Shown: piece by piece, positions 31,578-40,075 of the stretch
How the letters are laid out: every line of letters begins with the position of its first letter
Numbering within the stretch: the stretch's first letter is position 1
Assembly (NCBI GenBank): GCA_949949005.1
Contig: CATLHM010000003.1
Span: forward strand, 1-64,000
Direction of reading: 5' to 3'
Origin: an uncultured Lachnospiraceae bacterium
Lineage (GTDB): Bacteria; Bacillota; Clostridia; Lachnospirales; Lachnospiraceae
DNA length: 64,000 nt
Made by a program: the position numbers and the translations under genes
Notes under the pieces: generated by a model
Databases searched by the model: none
Told to the model about the DNA's origin: nothing
What the model saw: the letters and a program-made list of their open reading frames with translations, nothing else

Positions 31578-31872
31578 CGTGTTATTATATTGTCAAGTTA
31601 GTGAAACCAGAGAAAATACAAGGGGCTTTGCTGATTTGTATTCTATATAGGACTGGATTGGCTTTCGGTTTACCGGCTGATGCAGTCCTATTCCTTTGCC
31701 CGGATGATAGGAAGCGAAGAAGGGCGGCCACCTCTGCATTAGAGAATAGGACATACTTAGTATGTAATATAATAGATAGCACGCTGATGCGTGCGCAGGT
31801 CGTAAGGAATCCTCCCATCTACGATGGGCCCCTCCCTGCGACAATATATAATATAATGCTGGAGGGTTTGGT

Positions 31873-32142
31873 ATGTACTTGTCAAAGGAAGAATTGCAGA
31901 AGATGGAGCAGGCGGACTTAAGGGAGGCTGACCCGGACACCCTTGTGGATATCAGCGGGATAGAAATTGACAGGAAGAAGCCGGTTCCTGCCAGGGTAGA
32001 AGATTATGTACAGAAGGTAGGTAACCCCTTCCTTGTGAGGGTAGGGGAATATGTAGTCAAAATCGGTTACTCTGAGCAGGCCGGGACACTTAATGACAGG
32101 ATGAAGCAGTATACAAGAAAAGTTGCCCAGATAAAGTATTAG
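31873..32142 (+). CDS. Small DUF6870-like mobile-element protein
   Basis: An 89-residue protein with GGAGG before ATG 31873. It begins MYLSKEELQKMEQADLREAD and contains VDISGIEIDRKKPVPARVED and FLVRVGEYVVKIGYS. This small family (DUF6870-like) is common on Clostridia conjugative elements. Function is unknown. Here it is the only cargo beside the recombinase, so a role as a control or directionality protein is possible (inference). Confidence 0.65.
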   Translation: MYLSKEELQKMEQADLREADPDTLVDISGIEIDRKKPVPARVEDYVQKVGNPFLVRVGEYVVKIGYSEQAGTLNDRMKQYTRKVAQIKY

Positions 32143-32169
32143 CGAAAGCCTTTACAGACGGCAGGAACG

Positions 32170-33540
32170 GTGGCTTTCTGCAAGAAAAATAAAAATCAAT
32201 ACAATCCGAAGGGAGGCTGCTTTATTACGGAAAGTTATTTAATTGCAATCTATCTCCGCCTGTCCAAAGAGGATGATAAAGGGAAAGAAGAGAGCAACAG
32301 TATCGCCATGCAGCGCTTTCTCTTAAAAAGATATATAGAGCAGAATTTTACAGACTATGAGATAATCGAGTTTTGCGATGACGGTTATACAGGCACGAAT
32401 TTTGACCGCCCGGGCATGCGGGAAATGCTGGAAAGGATAAGGAACGGTGAAATTAACTGCGTAATTGTGAAGGATTTTTCGAGGTTTGCGAGGGATTATA
32501 TCGAACTTGGCGCTTACCTTGAACAGATTTTTCCCTTTCTCGGCGTCCGTTTCATTTCCATTAATGACGGCTATGACAGCACCGGCATTCAGGGCGGTAT
32601 AGCTGATATGGATGTGAACTTCAAGAATCTGCTTTATGACCTGTATAGCAGGGATTTATCGGGCAAGGTGCGTTCTTCCCTTTCTATAAGGAAGAAAAAG
32701 GGGCAGTACGTAAGTGCAAACAGCCCTTTTGGCTATGAAAAAGACCCACAGGACAGGCATGCATTATTGATTGCTGAGGATGAGGCGGAAGTTGTCAGGA
32801 GAATTTTCGCCCTGACGCTGGAGGGGCGCACATCCGTGGAGATTGCGAAGCTGTTCAATGAGACAGGGGTAAAGACGCCGACCCAGTTTAAGATTGAGAA
32901 GGGGAAGATAAGCCGGATTCCGAAAGGGGGAAAGTTTTTATGGAGCAGCACCACCATATGCCAGATACTCCGGAATGAAATCTATATCGGGAATATCGTG
33001 CAGAAAAAATATGAGAAGGATTTTGTGGGTGGGAAAAACCACATAAAGCCCCGTGAGGAATGGCTGGTTACTTACGGGCACCATGAACCAATTATCAAAA
33101 AGGAAGCTTTTGACAAAGTGCAGGAGAGCAGGGGAAGCAGCAGGCGGCATACTCCGCAGACACCCTTTATGCTTAAGGGAAAACCACCTCAGCATAATCA
33201 GGCACATCCGCTTGTGGGAAAAATGGTTTGCGGCTGTTGTAAGAAGAATCTGAGTTACCGCAGGGGGCTGAACCCATACTTTACCTGTTCCCACCGCTAT
33301 TCCAATACCATGGAAAACTGTGTCCGGAGGGTAAATGCCATGTTTGCGGAGCAGTATATCCTTTGGATGATGCAGGATAAGATGGAAGCGGAGGCTAGGT
33401 GTTCCACTGTGGAGAATGGCGGGGAAGAATATCCCGGGGAGACGTTTGCGGAGCTGTCTAAAGATATGATAGGGAGGTATATTGATAAGATTGAGGTTTA
33501 TGATGAACAGCATATGGAAATCCGGTGGAAGGATAAATGA
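32170..33540 (+). CDS. Compact large serine recombinase
   Basis: 456 residues from GTG 32170; a later start near 32220 would fit the family better but lacks a standard codon. The N-terminal resolvase domain has the catalytic Ser in IYLRLSKED, then MQRFLLKRYIEQ, FCDDGYTGTNFDRPGMREML and VKDFSRFARDYIELGAYLEQ. A recombinase domain (SPFGYEKDP ... LWSSTTICQILRNEIYIGNI) and a zinc ribbon (MVCGCCKKNLSYRRGL, then YFTCSHR) follow. The coiled-coil region that usually follows the ribbon is almost absent, and the tail ends LSKDMIGRYIDKIEVYDEQH. It should catalyse excision and integration of the element around it. Confidence 0.85.
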   Translation: MAFCKKNKNQYNPKGGCFITESYLIAIYLRLSKEDDKGKEESNSIAMQRFLLKRYIEQNFTDYEIIEFCDDGYTGTNFDRPGMREMLERIRNGEINCVIVKDFSRFARDYIELGAYLEQIFPFLGVRFISINDGYDSTGIQGGIADMDVNFKNLLYDLYSRDLSGKVRSSLSIRKKKGQYVSANSPFGYEKDPQDRHALLIAEDEAEVVRRIFALTLEGRTSVEIAKLFNETGVKTPTQFKIEKGKISRIPKGGKFLWSSTTICQILRNEIYIGNIVQKKYEKDFVGGKNHIKPREEWLVTYGHHEPIIKKEAFDKVQESRGSSRRHTPQTPFMLKGKPPQHNQAHPLVGKMVCGCCKKNLSYRRGLNPYFTCSHRYSNTMENCVRRVNAMFAEQYILWMMQDKMEAEARCSTVENGGEEYPGETFAELSKDMIGRYIDKIEVYDEQHMEIRWKDK

Positions 33541-33692
33541 AGGATCTAGAAAGTATAAAAACAGTGCGTCCTCTTGCAGTAATTTTACATGGACAATTTT
33601 ATTTTAAGGCAATGGTTTAACAGCAGACAGGGAAATGGAGCCATAAAGAGGTATAATCTTAAAAAAAAGATAAAAAAAGTCGTTGCAGATAC

Positions 33693-34526
33693 TTGACAGG
33701 AGAGGGGGTGGCTATCCACCCCGATTTTGATAAAAGAATACTTGCATTTAAGGACTTCGTGAACGGAAAAAGGAATGCCTATGATGACAGCGGGCACGGT
33801 ACCCATGTGGCGGGCTGTCTGTGCGGGAGCGGCCTGCTCTCTGAGGGCAGGTATAAGGGAATCGCACCAAAGAGTCGTCTGGTGGTGGGAAAGGTGCTGA
33901 ATTATAAGGGAGATGGAAATGTGGAGGATATGGCGGCGGGAATGGAATGGATACTTGGGCATATCCAGGAGTATGATATTCGAATCCTGAATATCTCCAT
34001 CGGGATGGACGAGAGTATCGACAGGGAGAGGATGGGGCAGTTGGTGGGGCTGATAGATAAAGCCTGGGAGGAAGGGCTCATCGTAGTATGCGCTGCCGGG
34101 AATATGGGGCCTGAGCCCATGACCATCTCGCCTCTGGGAGCCAGGAAAGAGGTGATCACGGTGGGGTGTCATGAAGGAGGGTATTTCAGAAATCATCCCC
34201 ATCTGTGTGAGGATTATTCCAGCCGGGGGCCCAGTCCTTTTTCCATGAAAAAACCGGACGTGGTGGCTCCGGGAACGGATATTATCTCCTGTAACGGCAA
34301 GATTTCCAGAAGAGGCAGGTATTACAGGAATGCCTATATCAGCAAAAGCGGTACTTCCATGGCAACGCCTATCGTATCCGGGGGATTGGCACTCCTTCTT
34401 CAAAAATATCCTTATTATACAAATAGTCAGGCAAAACAGAAGCTGATGTATACCTCAAGGGATTTGAATGAACCCTGGAATAAACAGGGATGGGGAATGA
34501 TTCAGATTGACAGGCTGCTGAAATGA
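33693..34526 (+). pseudogene. 3' fragment of split S8 protease
   Basis: The frame continues the protease from ACAGGAGAG: TGEGVAIHPDFDKRI, the His motif DSGHGTHVAGCL, the Asn region VVCAAGNMGPEPMTI, and the catalytic Ser in SKSGTSMATPIVSGG. A TTG at 33693 could start translation, but the product lacks the catalytic Asp. Joined to 31482-31568 it would give a protease of about 305 residues, normal for an intracellular bacterial S8 peptidase, with no signal peptide. Confidence 0.85.
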
Positions 34527-34567
34527 GAAAAGGATGACTCTGGATAAGGGATTCTGTAAAAGAGGGA

Positions 34568-34596
34568 TTGACAGAAAATAATCTATTGTATACAAT
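34568..34596 (+). promoter_or_regulatory. Promoter with GntR-type operator
   Basis: TTGACA (34568-34573), a 17-bp spacer and TACAAT (34591-34596). The perfect palindrome ATTGTATACAAT (34585-34596) covers the -10 box and resembles sites of FCD-type GntR regulators. A GntR gene is the second gene of the operon it controls. Confidence 0.7.
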
Positions 34597-34659
34597 AATA
34601 CATGGTTTTGGTCAAATGTATTTCCTATAGATTGAAAGCCATGGGAGGAGGAGTTTACA

Positions 34660-36060
34660 GTGGAGGAAAACAACAGATATTTTACCAACAGACCGGTATC
34701 TTTGAATACCAAGAATAATCTGTTGGAAATCGAGGAGCACATGTACATATTGGATGATGTGGAAAAGCCCAATGTGTTCAGAAATATGTTCCCTTATTCG
34801 GAGGTGCCCAAGATTCCTTTTAATGACAGGATCGTGCCCCACAACATGCCAAAGGAAATCTGGATTACGGACACCACTTTCCGGGACGGTCAGCAGTCCA
34901 GAGCGCCCTACACTACGGAGCAGATTGTGAAGATTTACGATTATCTTCACCGTCTGGGAGGCCCGAACGGCATGATTCGTGCCAGCGAGTTTTTTCTGTA
35001 CAGCAAAAAGGACAGGGACGCGGTTTGTAAATGCATGGAGAGAGGCTACGAGTTCCCGGAGGTGACAAGCTGGATCCGAGCCAGCAAGGAGGACTTCAAG
35101 CTGGTGAAAGAGCTGGGCATGAAGGAAACCGGTATTCTGGTGAGCTGCTCCGATTATCATATTTTTCTGAAACTGAAGATGACCAGGCGTCAGGCCATGG
35201 AGCATTATTTAAGTGTGGTCAGAGATTGTCTGGAGGAAGGGATCAGCGTCAGATGCCATTTGGAGGATATCACCAGGGCAGATATTTACGGGTATGTGGT
35301 GCCTTTCTGCCTGGAGCTGATGAAGCTGATGGAGGAATATAAGATTCCCATCAAGGTGAGGGCCTGCGATACCATGGGTTATGGTGTGAATTATCCCGGC
35401 GCGGTGATTCCGAGAAGCGTGCAAGGAATCGTTTATGCCCTGCATACCCATGCGGGCGTGCCTCACAGTCTGTTGGAGTGGCACGGGCACAATGACTTTT
35501 ACAAGGCAGTGGTCAACTCTACCACCGCGTGGTTGTACGGATGTTCGGGAGTCAACACCTCGCTCTTTGGCATCGGCGAGCGGACAGGCAATACACCCTT
35601 GGAGGCCATGGTGTTTGAGTATGCCCAGCTTAAGGGGGATTTAAATGGTATGGACACCACGGTGATCACGGAGCTGGCACAATACTACGAGAAGGAGATC
35701 GGCTATCACATTCCGGAGAGGACGCCCTTTGTAGGGAAAAACTTTAATGTGACAAGAGCCGGCATCCATGCGGACGGACTCCTTAAAAATGAAGAGATTT
35801 ACAATATTTTCGACACCGAAAAGTTTTTGAACAGGCCGGTGCTCTGTGCGGTTTCCAATACCTCCGGGCTGGCCGGGATCGCCCATTGGATCAATACCTA
35901 CTTCAAGCTGACGGGGGAAGAGCAGCTTGACAAGAACAGCCCTCTTGTGGCGGAAATAAAGAAATGGGTGGACGAGCAGTATGAGGACGGCCGGGTTACG
36001 GTCATGACAGATCAGGAGCTTGTGCAGAAGATCGCGGAGATTCAAAGCGCAGCGGACTGA
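34660..36060 (+). CDS. Re-citrate synthase-like enzyme
   Basis: A 466-residue member of the isopropylmalate/homocitrate synthase family. ITDTTFRDGQQSRAPYTTEQ holds the metal-binding Asp and catalytic Arg; VRCHLEDITRADIYGY and LEWHGHNDFYKAVVNSTT supply metal-binding His residues, and GERTGNTPLEAMV follows. The N-terminal 50 residues and the lack of a LeuA regulatory domain fit anaerobe Re-citrate synthases. It would condense acetyl-CoA and oxaloacetate to citrate. The isocitrate dehydrogenase gene in the same operon supports this over citramalate or homocitrate synthesis. It starts at GTG 34660 after AGGAGGAG. No aconitase gene is in the window. Confidence 0.8.
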   Translation: MEENNRYFTNRPVSLNTKNNLLEIEEHMYILDDVEKPNVFRNMFPYSEVPKIPFNDRIVPHNMPKEIWITDTTFRDGQQSRAPYTTEQIVKIYDYLHRLGGPNGMIRASEFFLYSKKDRDAVCKCMERGYEFPEVTSWIRASKEDFKLVKELGMKETGILVSCSDYHIFLKLKMTRRQAMEHYLSVVRDCLEEGISVRCHLEDITRADIYGYVVPFCLELMKLMEEYKIPIKVRACDTMGYGVNYPGAVIPRSVQGIVYALHTHAGVPHSLLEWHGHNDFYKAVVNSTTAWLYGCSGVNTSLFGIGERTGNTPLEAMVFEYAQLKGDLNGMDTTVITELAQYYEKEIGYHIPERTPFVGKNFNVTRAGIHADGLLKNEEIYNIFDTEKFLNRPVLCAVSNTSGLAGIAHWINTYFKLTGEEQLDKNSPLVAEIKKWVDEQYEDGRVTVMTDQELVQKIAEIQSAAD

Positions 36061-36140
36061 TTTTTAATCTAAAAATTATTGGTGAATTTAGATTATCTTA
36101 AAAAAATGAAGGAAAATGGAGAAAAGGAAGCAATCGGGTT

Positions 36141-36833
36141 ATGAGCGGTTATGATGTAAAGCGGGAGGTATCAGACCGGTACTCCCTGCGGGGCAGAGTG
36201 TTCCACCGTCTGAGGGAGGACATTCTCAACGGAAAGTATAAGGAGAATGAAGAATTAAAGGAGGTGGCCATCGGCGAGGAGCTAGGGGTCAGCCGGACGC
36301 CGGTGAGAGAGGCTTTCCGGCAACTGGAGCTGGAAGGGCTGATTCAGATCGTTCCCAACAAGGGCGCTTATGTGACCGGTATCACGGCCAAGGACGTGAA
36401 GGATATTTATATGATCCGCTCTTCCCTGGAAGGGATGTGCGCCCGGCTTGCCACGGAACAGATTACGAAGGAGCAGCTTGAAGAGCTGGAAGAGAATGTG
36501 TATCTCGCCAGTTTTCATGCTTCCAAGGGGCATATGGAGCAGATGGCGGAGCTGGATAACCGGTTTCACAACATTCTCTATGAGGCGTGCAACTCCAAAA
36601 TGTTGGAAAATCTTTTACAGGATTTTCATCAGTATGTGATCCGTATCCGCAAGAAAACCCTTTCCACGAAGGAGAGGGGCATTGCCTCCAACGAGGAGCA
36701 CAAGGCGATCATGGAAGCGATCAAGGCAGGAAAGCCAAAGGAGGCGGAGCGGGCCGCCACCTACCACATGGAAAAGGCCTATGATAATATTGTAAAGAGC
36801 GGGCTGTATGATATAATGGAGCATGAGAGATAG
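36141..36833 (+). CDS. GntR-family regulator, FCD subfamily
   Basis: A 230-residue protein. Residues about 15-80 are the winged helix (VFHRLREDILNGKYKENEEL, VAIGEELGVSRTPVREAFRQ LELEGL). Residues about 90-225 are the FCD ligand domain (IYMIRSSLEGMCARLATEQI, LDNRFHNILYEACNS, EEHKAIMEAIKAGKPKEAER). His residues in the FCD domain may hold a metal. It likely represses its own operon through ATTGTATACAAT and senses a TCA-type acid (inference). Confidence 0.8.
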   Translation: MSGYDVKREVSDRYSLRGRVFHRLREDILNGKYKENEELKEVAIGEELGVSRTPVREAFRQLELEGLIQIVPNKGAYVTGITAKDVKDIYMIRSSLEGMCARLATEQITKEQLEELEENVYLASFHASKGHMEQMAELDNRFHNILYEACNSKMLENLLQDFHQYVIRIRKKTLSTKERGIASNEEHKAIMEAIKAGKPKEAERAATYHMEKAYDNIVKSGLYDIMEHER

Positions 36834-36852
36834 TGGAGAACGGAGGTAAATG

Positions 36853-38058
36853 ATGGAAAAAATTAAGATGACCACACCCCTGGTGGAGATGGACGGGGAC
36901 GAGATGACCAGGATCCTCTGGCAGATGATCAAGGAGGAGCTTTTGCTTCCCTATATTGACTTAAAGACAGAGTATTATGATCTGGGGCTGGCTCACAGGA
37001 ACGAGACAGACGACCAGGTGACGGTGGACAGCGCCAATGCCACAAAGAAGTACGGTGTGGCGGTAAAGTGCGCCACTATAACCCCCAACGCGGCCAGAAT
37101 GACGGAATACAATCTTAAAGAAATGTGGAAAAGCCCCAACGGCACCATCCGTGCGATTTTGGATGGAACGGTATTCCGCGCCCCCATTCTGATCAAGGGG
37201 ATCGTTCCTTATGTGAAGAACTGGACGAAGCCGATCACCATCGCCCGTCACGCCTATGGGGATGTCTACAAAAATGTGGAGATCAAGGTTCCCGGCAAGG
37301 GGAAGGCGGAGCTGGTGTTTACCGCAGAGGATGGCACCGAGGTGAGAGAGAGAATCCACACCTTTGAGGGGCCCGGAATCCTTCAGGGAATCCACAACAC
37401 GGAGAAATCCATTGCCAGCTTTGCAAGGGCCTGCTTTGGCTATGCCATCGACACGAAACAGGATTTATGGTTTGCAACCAAGGACACCATTTCCAAAAAG
37501 TATGACCACACCTTCAAGGATATTTTCCAGGAAATTTATGACGCGGAATACAAGGAAAAGTTTGAGCAGCTTGGAATCGAGTATTTTTATACCCTGATCG
37601 ACGATGCGGTTGCCCGTGTGATTCGCTCCGAGGGAGGCTTTATCTGGGCTTGCAAGAATTATGACGGCGACGTAATGTCCGACATGGTAGCCACTGCCTA
37701 CGGGGATCTTTCCATGATGACCTCTGTGCTGGTTTCTCCGGAGGGGGTCTATGAGTATGAGGCGGCTCACGGAACCGTACAGCGTCATTATTACAAGCAT
37801 CTGAAAGGGGAGGAAACCTCCACCAATTCCATTGCCACCATTTTTGCATGGACAGGGGCGCTGCGCAAGCGCGGCGAGCTGGACGGCATTTCAGAGCTTG
37901 TGGATTTTGCGGATAAGCTGGAGAGGGCCTGCATCAAGACCGTGGAGGACGGGAAGATGACCAAGAGCCTGTCGCTGATCTCCACCTGCGGGAATCCGGT
38001 GATTTTGAACAGTCTGGATTTTATTAAGGCGATCCGGGAGACCTTGGAGGCGCTGTGA
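36853..38058 (+). CDS. icd: NADP-dependent isocitrate dehydrogenase
   Basis: A 401-residue protein of the eukaryote-type NADP-isocitrate dehydrogenase subfamily. Blocks: [40 protein letters not shown] (isocitrate-binding Ser/Asn/Arg), [20 protein letters not shown] (metal-binding Asp residues), [20 protein letters not shown] (cofactor). It oxidises isocitrate to 2-oxoglutarate, making NADPH. ATG 36853 is better spaced from GGAGG than ATG 36850. With the citrate synthase it forms the oxidative branch feeding glutamate synthesis. Confidence 0.9.
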   Translation: MEKIKMTTPLVEMDGDEMTRILWQMIKEELLLPYIDLKTEYYDLGLAHRNETDDQVTVDSANATKKYGVAVKCATITPNAARMTEYNLKEMWKSPNGTIRAILDGTVFRAPILIKGIVPYVKNWTKPITIARHAYGDVYKNVEIKVPGKGKAELVFTAEDGTEVRERIHTFEGPGILQGIHNTEKSIASFARACFGYAIDTKQDLWFATKDTISKKYDHTFKDIFQEIYDAEYKEKFEQLGIEYFYTLIDDAVARVIRSEGGFIWACKNYDGDVMSDMVATAYGDLSMMTSVLVSPEGVYEYEAAHGTVQRHYYKHLKGEETSTNSIATIFAWTGALRKRGELDGISELVDFADKLERACIKTVEDGKMTKSLSLISTCGNPVILNSLDFIKAIRETLEAL

Positions 38059-38102
38059 AAAACCGGACGGATGTATAGGTAAGAAAATTTAGTTTGTTAA
38101 AG

Positions 38103-38151
38103 TGGAAAGGGCTGTTTTATCGGATTAGAAAATCTGATAGCGGCCTTTTCT
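38103..38151 (+). terminator. Terminator after icd
   Basis: A long hairpin with outer GGAAAGGGC pairing imperfectly with GCGGCCTTTTC and inner ATCGGATT-AGAA-AATCTGAT, ending in TTTTCT. It separates the TCA operon from the toxin-antitoxin module. Confidence 0.55.
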
Positions 38152-38166
38152 AGTTGGGATTTTCGA

Positions 38167-38195
38167 TTGACCTAACAACATATATGTTGTATAAT
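38167..38195 (+). promoter_or_regulatory. Autoregulated promoter of toxin-antitoxin module
   Basis: TTGACC (38167-38172), a 17-bp spacer and TATAAT (38190-38195). The perfect 16-bp palindrome ACAACATATATGTTGT (38175-38190) fills the spacer and touches the -10 box, as expected for repression by the antitoxin or the toxin-antitoxin complex. Confidence 0.75.
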
Positions 38196-38259
38196 TTGAT
38201 TGAAATAAGGATATCCTGTGTGACATGACAAGAATTAGATCAACGAAAGAGGAACAAAA

Positions 38260-38589
38260 ATGAATAGAACATTTAAAGAGGTGCCATCTTTTACAGAAAA
38301 ATGGAGAGCGCTTGGGCTGACGGATGAAGACTTAAGGGAGTTAGAAAATATATTGCTGCGAAATCCTAAATTAGGAGATGCCATTCCGGGTACAGGCGGT
38401 ATAAGAAAAATAAGAATTCCAATAGATAACATTGGAAAACGAGGGGGAGGGAGAGTAATTTATGTAGATATAGAGGTAAAAGAGTGTATTTATCTCTTGA
38501 ATATTTACATGAAAAATGAAAAAACAGATTTAACAGAAAAAGAAAAGAAGATGTTAAGAAAGCTTGTAGATGTATTGAAGGAGGAATGA
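38260..38589 (+). CDS. higB: HigB/RelE-type toxin
   Basis: A 109-residue protein. FTEKWRALGLTDEDLRELEN, then GDAIPGTGGIRKIRIP, GGGRVIYVDIEVKECIYLLN and a C-terminal helical LTEKEKKMLRKLVDVLK match the HigB-2/RelE superfamily of ribosome-dependent mRNA interferases. Basic residues (K and R in GIRKIRIP, R in GGGRVIY) lie where the active-site surface is expected. It precedes an HTH antitoxin gene (toxin first, as in higBA) and is separated from its ATG by 2 nt. Confidence 0.75.
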   Translation: MNRTFKEVPSFTEKWRALGLTDEDLRELENILLRNPKLGDAIPGTGGIRKIRIPIDNIGKRGGGRVIYVDIEVKECIYLLNIYMKNEKTDLTEKEKKMLRKLVDVLKEE

Positions 38590-38591
38590 CT

Positions 38592-38915
38592 ATGAGTTTT
38601 TATGAAGATATGGAAAAGAGTCTGTTGGAGGCTATTGCAATGGAAAAGGAAATGGTAACATTGGAAGAAAAAAAGGAGATGCCTGCACCGACTTTTGTTG
38701 TTTCCACAAAGGAGAAGGAACTGATTGACCAAATGGTTTGTCTCCGCAAAGAAAAAAACATTTCTCAGAAACAGTTGGCGGAAATAACAGGTAATAAGCA
38801 GCAATCAATTTCCAGAATAGAAAAAAATGAGCATAGCCCATCATTACAGACATTTTGCAACATTCTGAATGCATTGGGGTATGGGCTTACGATTGAAAAG
38901 AAAGTAATGCTTTAA
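38592..38915 (+). CDS. higA: HigA-type antitoxin with HTH domain
   Basis: A 107-residue protein. The C-terminal half is an XRE helix-turn-helix (LRKEKNISQKQLAEITGNKQ, then SISRIEKNEHSPSL), and the N-terminal half is an acidic toxin-binding segment. ATG 38592 has AAGGAGG (38577-38583) 8 nt upstream; ATG 38586 is too close. It should bind the palindrome in the promoter at 38167. Confidence 0.75.
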   Translation: MSFYEDMEKSLLEAIAMEKEMVTLEEKKEMPAPTFVVSTKEKELIDQMVCLRKEKNISQKQLAEITGNKQQSISRIEKNEHSPSLQTFCNILNALGYGLTIEKKVML

Positions 38916-38959
38916 TATAATAATATCTGGGTGCTCACAAGCAGAAGGGGGAAATGGGG

Positions 38960-40075
38960 ATGAACCAAAAGACAGACATCAGGCCGCCGGTAGAGGTGCG
39001 CTACCGCAGGGAACTTGAGGCGCTTAAGGCTTTGGACGGGGAGAGAAAGCCCTTAAACTGGCAGCTTTCCCCCAAGGCGGTGCGGACATTTATTCTGGGA
39101 AGCAGGCAGCCCCTGATCTGGGAAGGGGAGGAAATTCCCATCCGCAAAAAATATCTGGGAAACGACGCTCTGGTGGAGCGCTGCATCATAACCTTGGCGG
39201 GCAACCGGGGACTTATGCTGGTGGGGGAGCCGGGGACGGCTAAAACCATGCTTTCGGAGCTTTTGTCGGCGGCCATCAGCGGCGTCAGCACCAATACCAT
39301 CCAGGGGACGGCCGGAACTACCGAGGATATGATCAAGTATAGCTGGAACTATGCCCTTCTTCTTGCAAAGGGGCCTACCAGGGAAGCCCTGGTGCCCTCG
39401 CCCCTGTATACCGGCATGGAAAAGGGAATCATCACCCGGTTTGAGGAGATCACCCGAACCCCGGCGGAGATCCAGGACAGCCTGATCAGCGTGCTCAGCG
39501 ACAAGGTGCTGAACGTGCCGGAGCTGGGGGAGGAAGGGCTGCTCTTTGCAAAGGAGGGCTTCAATGTGATCGGCACGGCCAACACCAGGGACAAGGGCGT
39601 GAATGAAATGAGCAGCGCCTTAAAGCGGCGTTTTAATTTCGAGACGGTCATGCCGGTGAAGGATGTGGCTCTGGAAAAGCAGATCATCGTAAGCGAGGTG
39701 GAAGCCCTGGCAAAGGAGGCCCGGATCGCCATGCCGGTGGATGAGGATGTGGCGGAGCTTTTGGCCTCCACCTATCACGAGCTTCGGGAAGGGGTCTCAT
39801 CCATGGGGCATCGGATCGACCGCCCCTTTGCGGTGATGAGCACGGCGGAGGCTGTGTCGGTTTACTACCAGACCATGATGAGCGCGTATTATTACGGCGA
39901 TTCCCACATGGATTTGGGAAACCTGGTGCAGAATCTGGTGGGCGCGGTACAGAAGGAGAACAGCGAGGACATGGAAAAGCTGCGCAGCTATTTCCAGACG
40001 GTAGTGCGGGATAAGGGAGGAAAAGAGGGCGGACTATGGAACAGTTATTACGAAGCCAGGAAATACCTGCGGTAA
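38960..40075 (+). CDS. MoxR-type AAA ATPase (YehL-like)
   Basis: A 371-residue AAA+ ATPase. The Walker A loop is GEPGTAKTM (about residues 89-97), the Walker B region IITRFEEITR (about 157-166), sensor 1 VIGTANTRDKG and an Arg-rich SALKRRFNFE follow. The size and layout match the MoxR-like YehL of E. coli. ATG 38960 is 8 nt after AAGGGGG; ATG 38954 is also in frame. It is the first of five tightly spaced genes that form a MoxR-vWA system. MoxR ATPases act as chaperone-like remodelling machines with vWA proteins. Its 3' end overlaps the next gene by 40 nt. Confidence 0.85.
   Translation: MNQKTDIRPPVEVRYRRELEALKALDGERKPLNWQLSPKAVRTFILGSRQPLIWEGEEIPIRKKYLGNDALVERCIITLAGNRGLMLVGEPGTAKTMLSELLSAAISGVSTNTIQGTAGTTEDMIKYSWNYALLLAKGPTREALVPSPLYTGMEKGIITRFEEITRTPAEIQDSLISVLSDKVLNVPELGEEGLLFAKEGFNVIGTANTRDKGVNEMSSALKRRFNFETVMPVKDVALEKQIIVSEVEALAKEARIAMPVDEDVAELLASTYHELREGVSSMGHRIDRPFAVMSTAEAVSVYYQTMMSAYYYGDSHMDLGNLVQNLVGAVQKENSEDMEKLRSYFQTVVRDKGGKEGGLWNSYYEARKYLR

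Larger units (their letters stand above)
31569..33695 (+). mobile_element. 2.1-kb serine-recombinase element inserted in protease gene
   Basis: The insertion is about 2127 bp. The left junction is ACAGGGGAG (31569-31577) and the right is ACAGGAGAG (33696-33704). The shared ACAGG and GAG, with a GA at the centre, fit the short target identity of TndX/TnpX-type large serine recombinases. Joining the outer sequences anywhere in the repeat restores the codons Asp-Thr-Gly-Glu-Gly-Val in frame. The element carries only a small DUF6870-like gene and the recombinase. The 290 bases before the small gene contain the hairpin GCACGC-TGAT-GCGTGC (31779-31794) and no other gene. Confidence 0.8.

Noticed and set aside
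33693..34526. Independent active protease from TTG 33693
   Set aside because: His, Asn and Ser motifs are present but the catalytic Asp lies in the separated 5' fragment.
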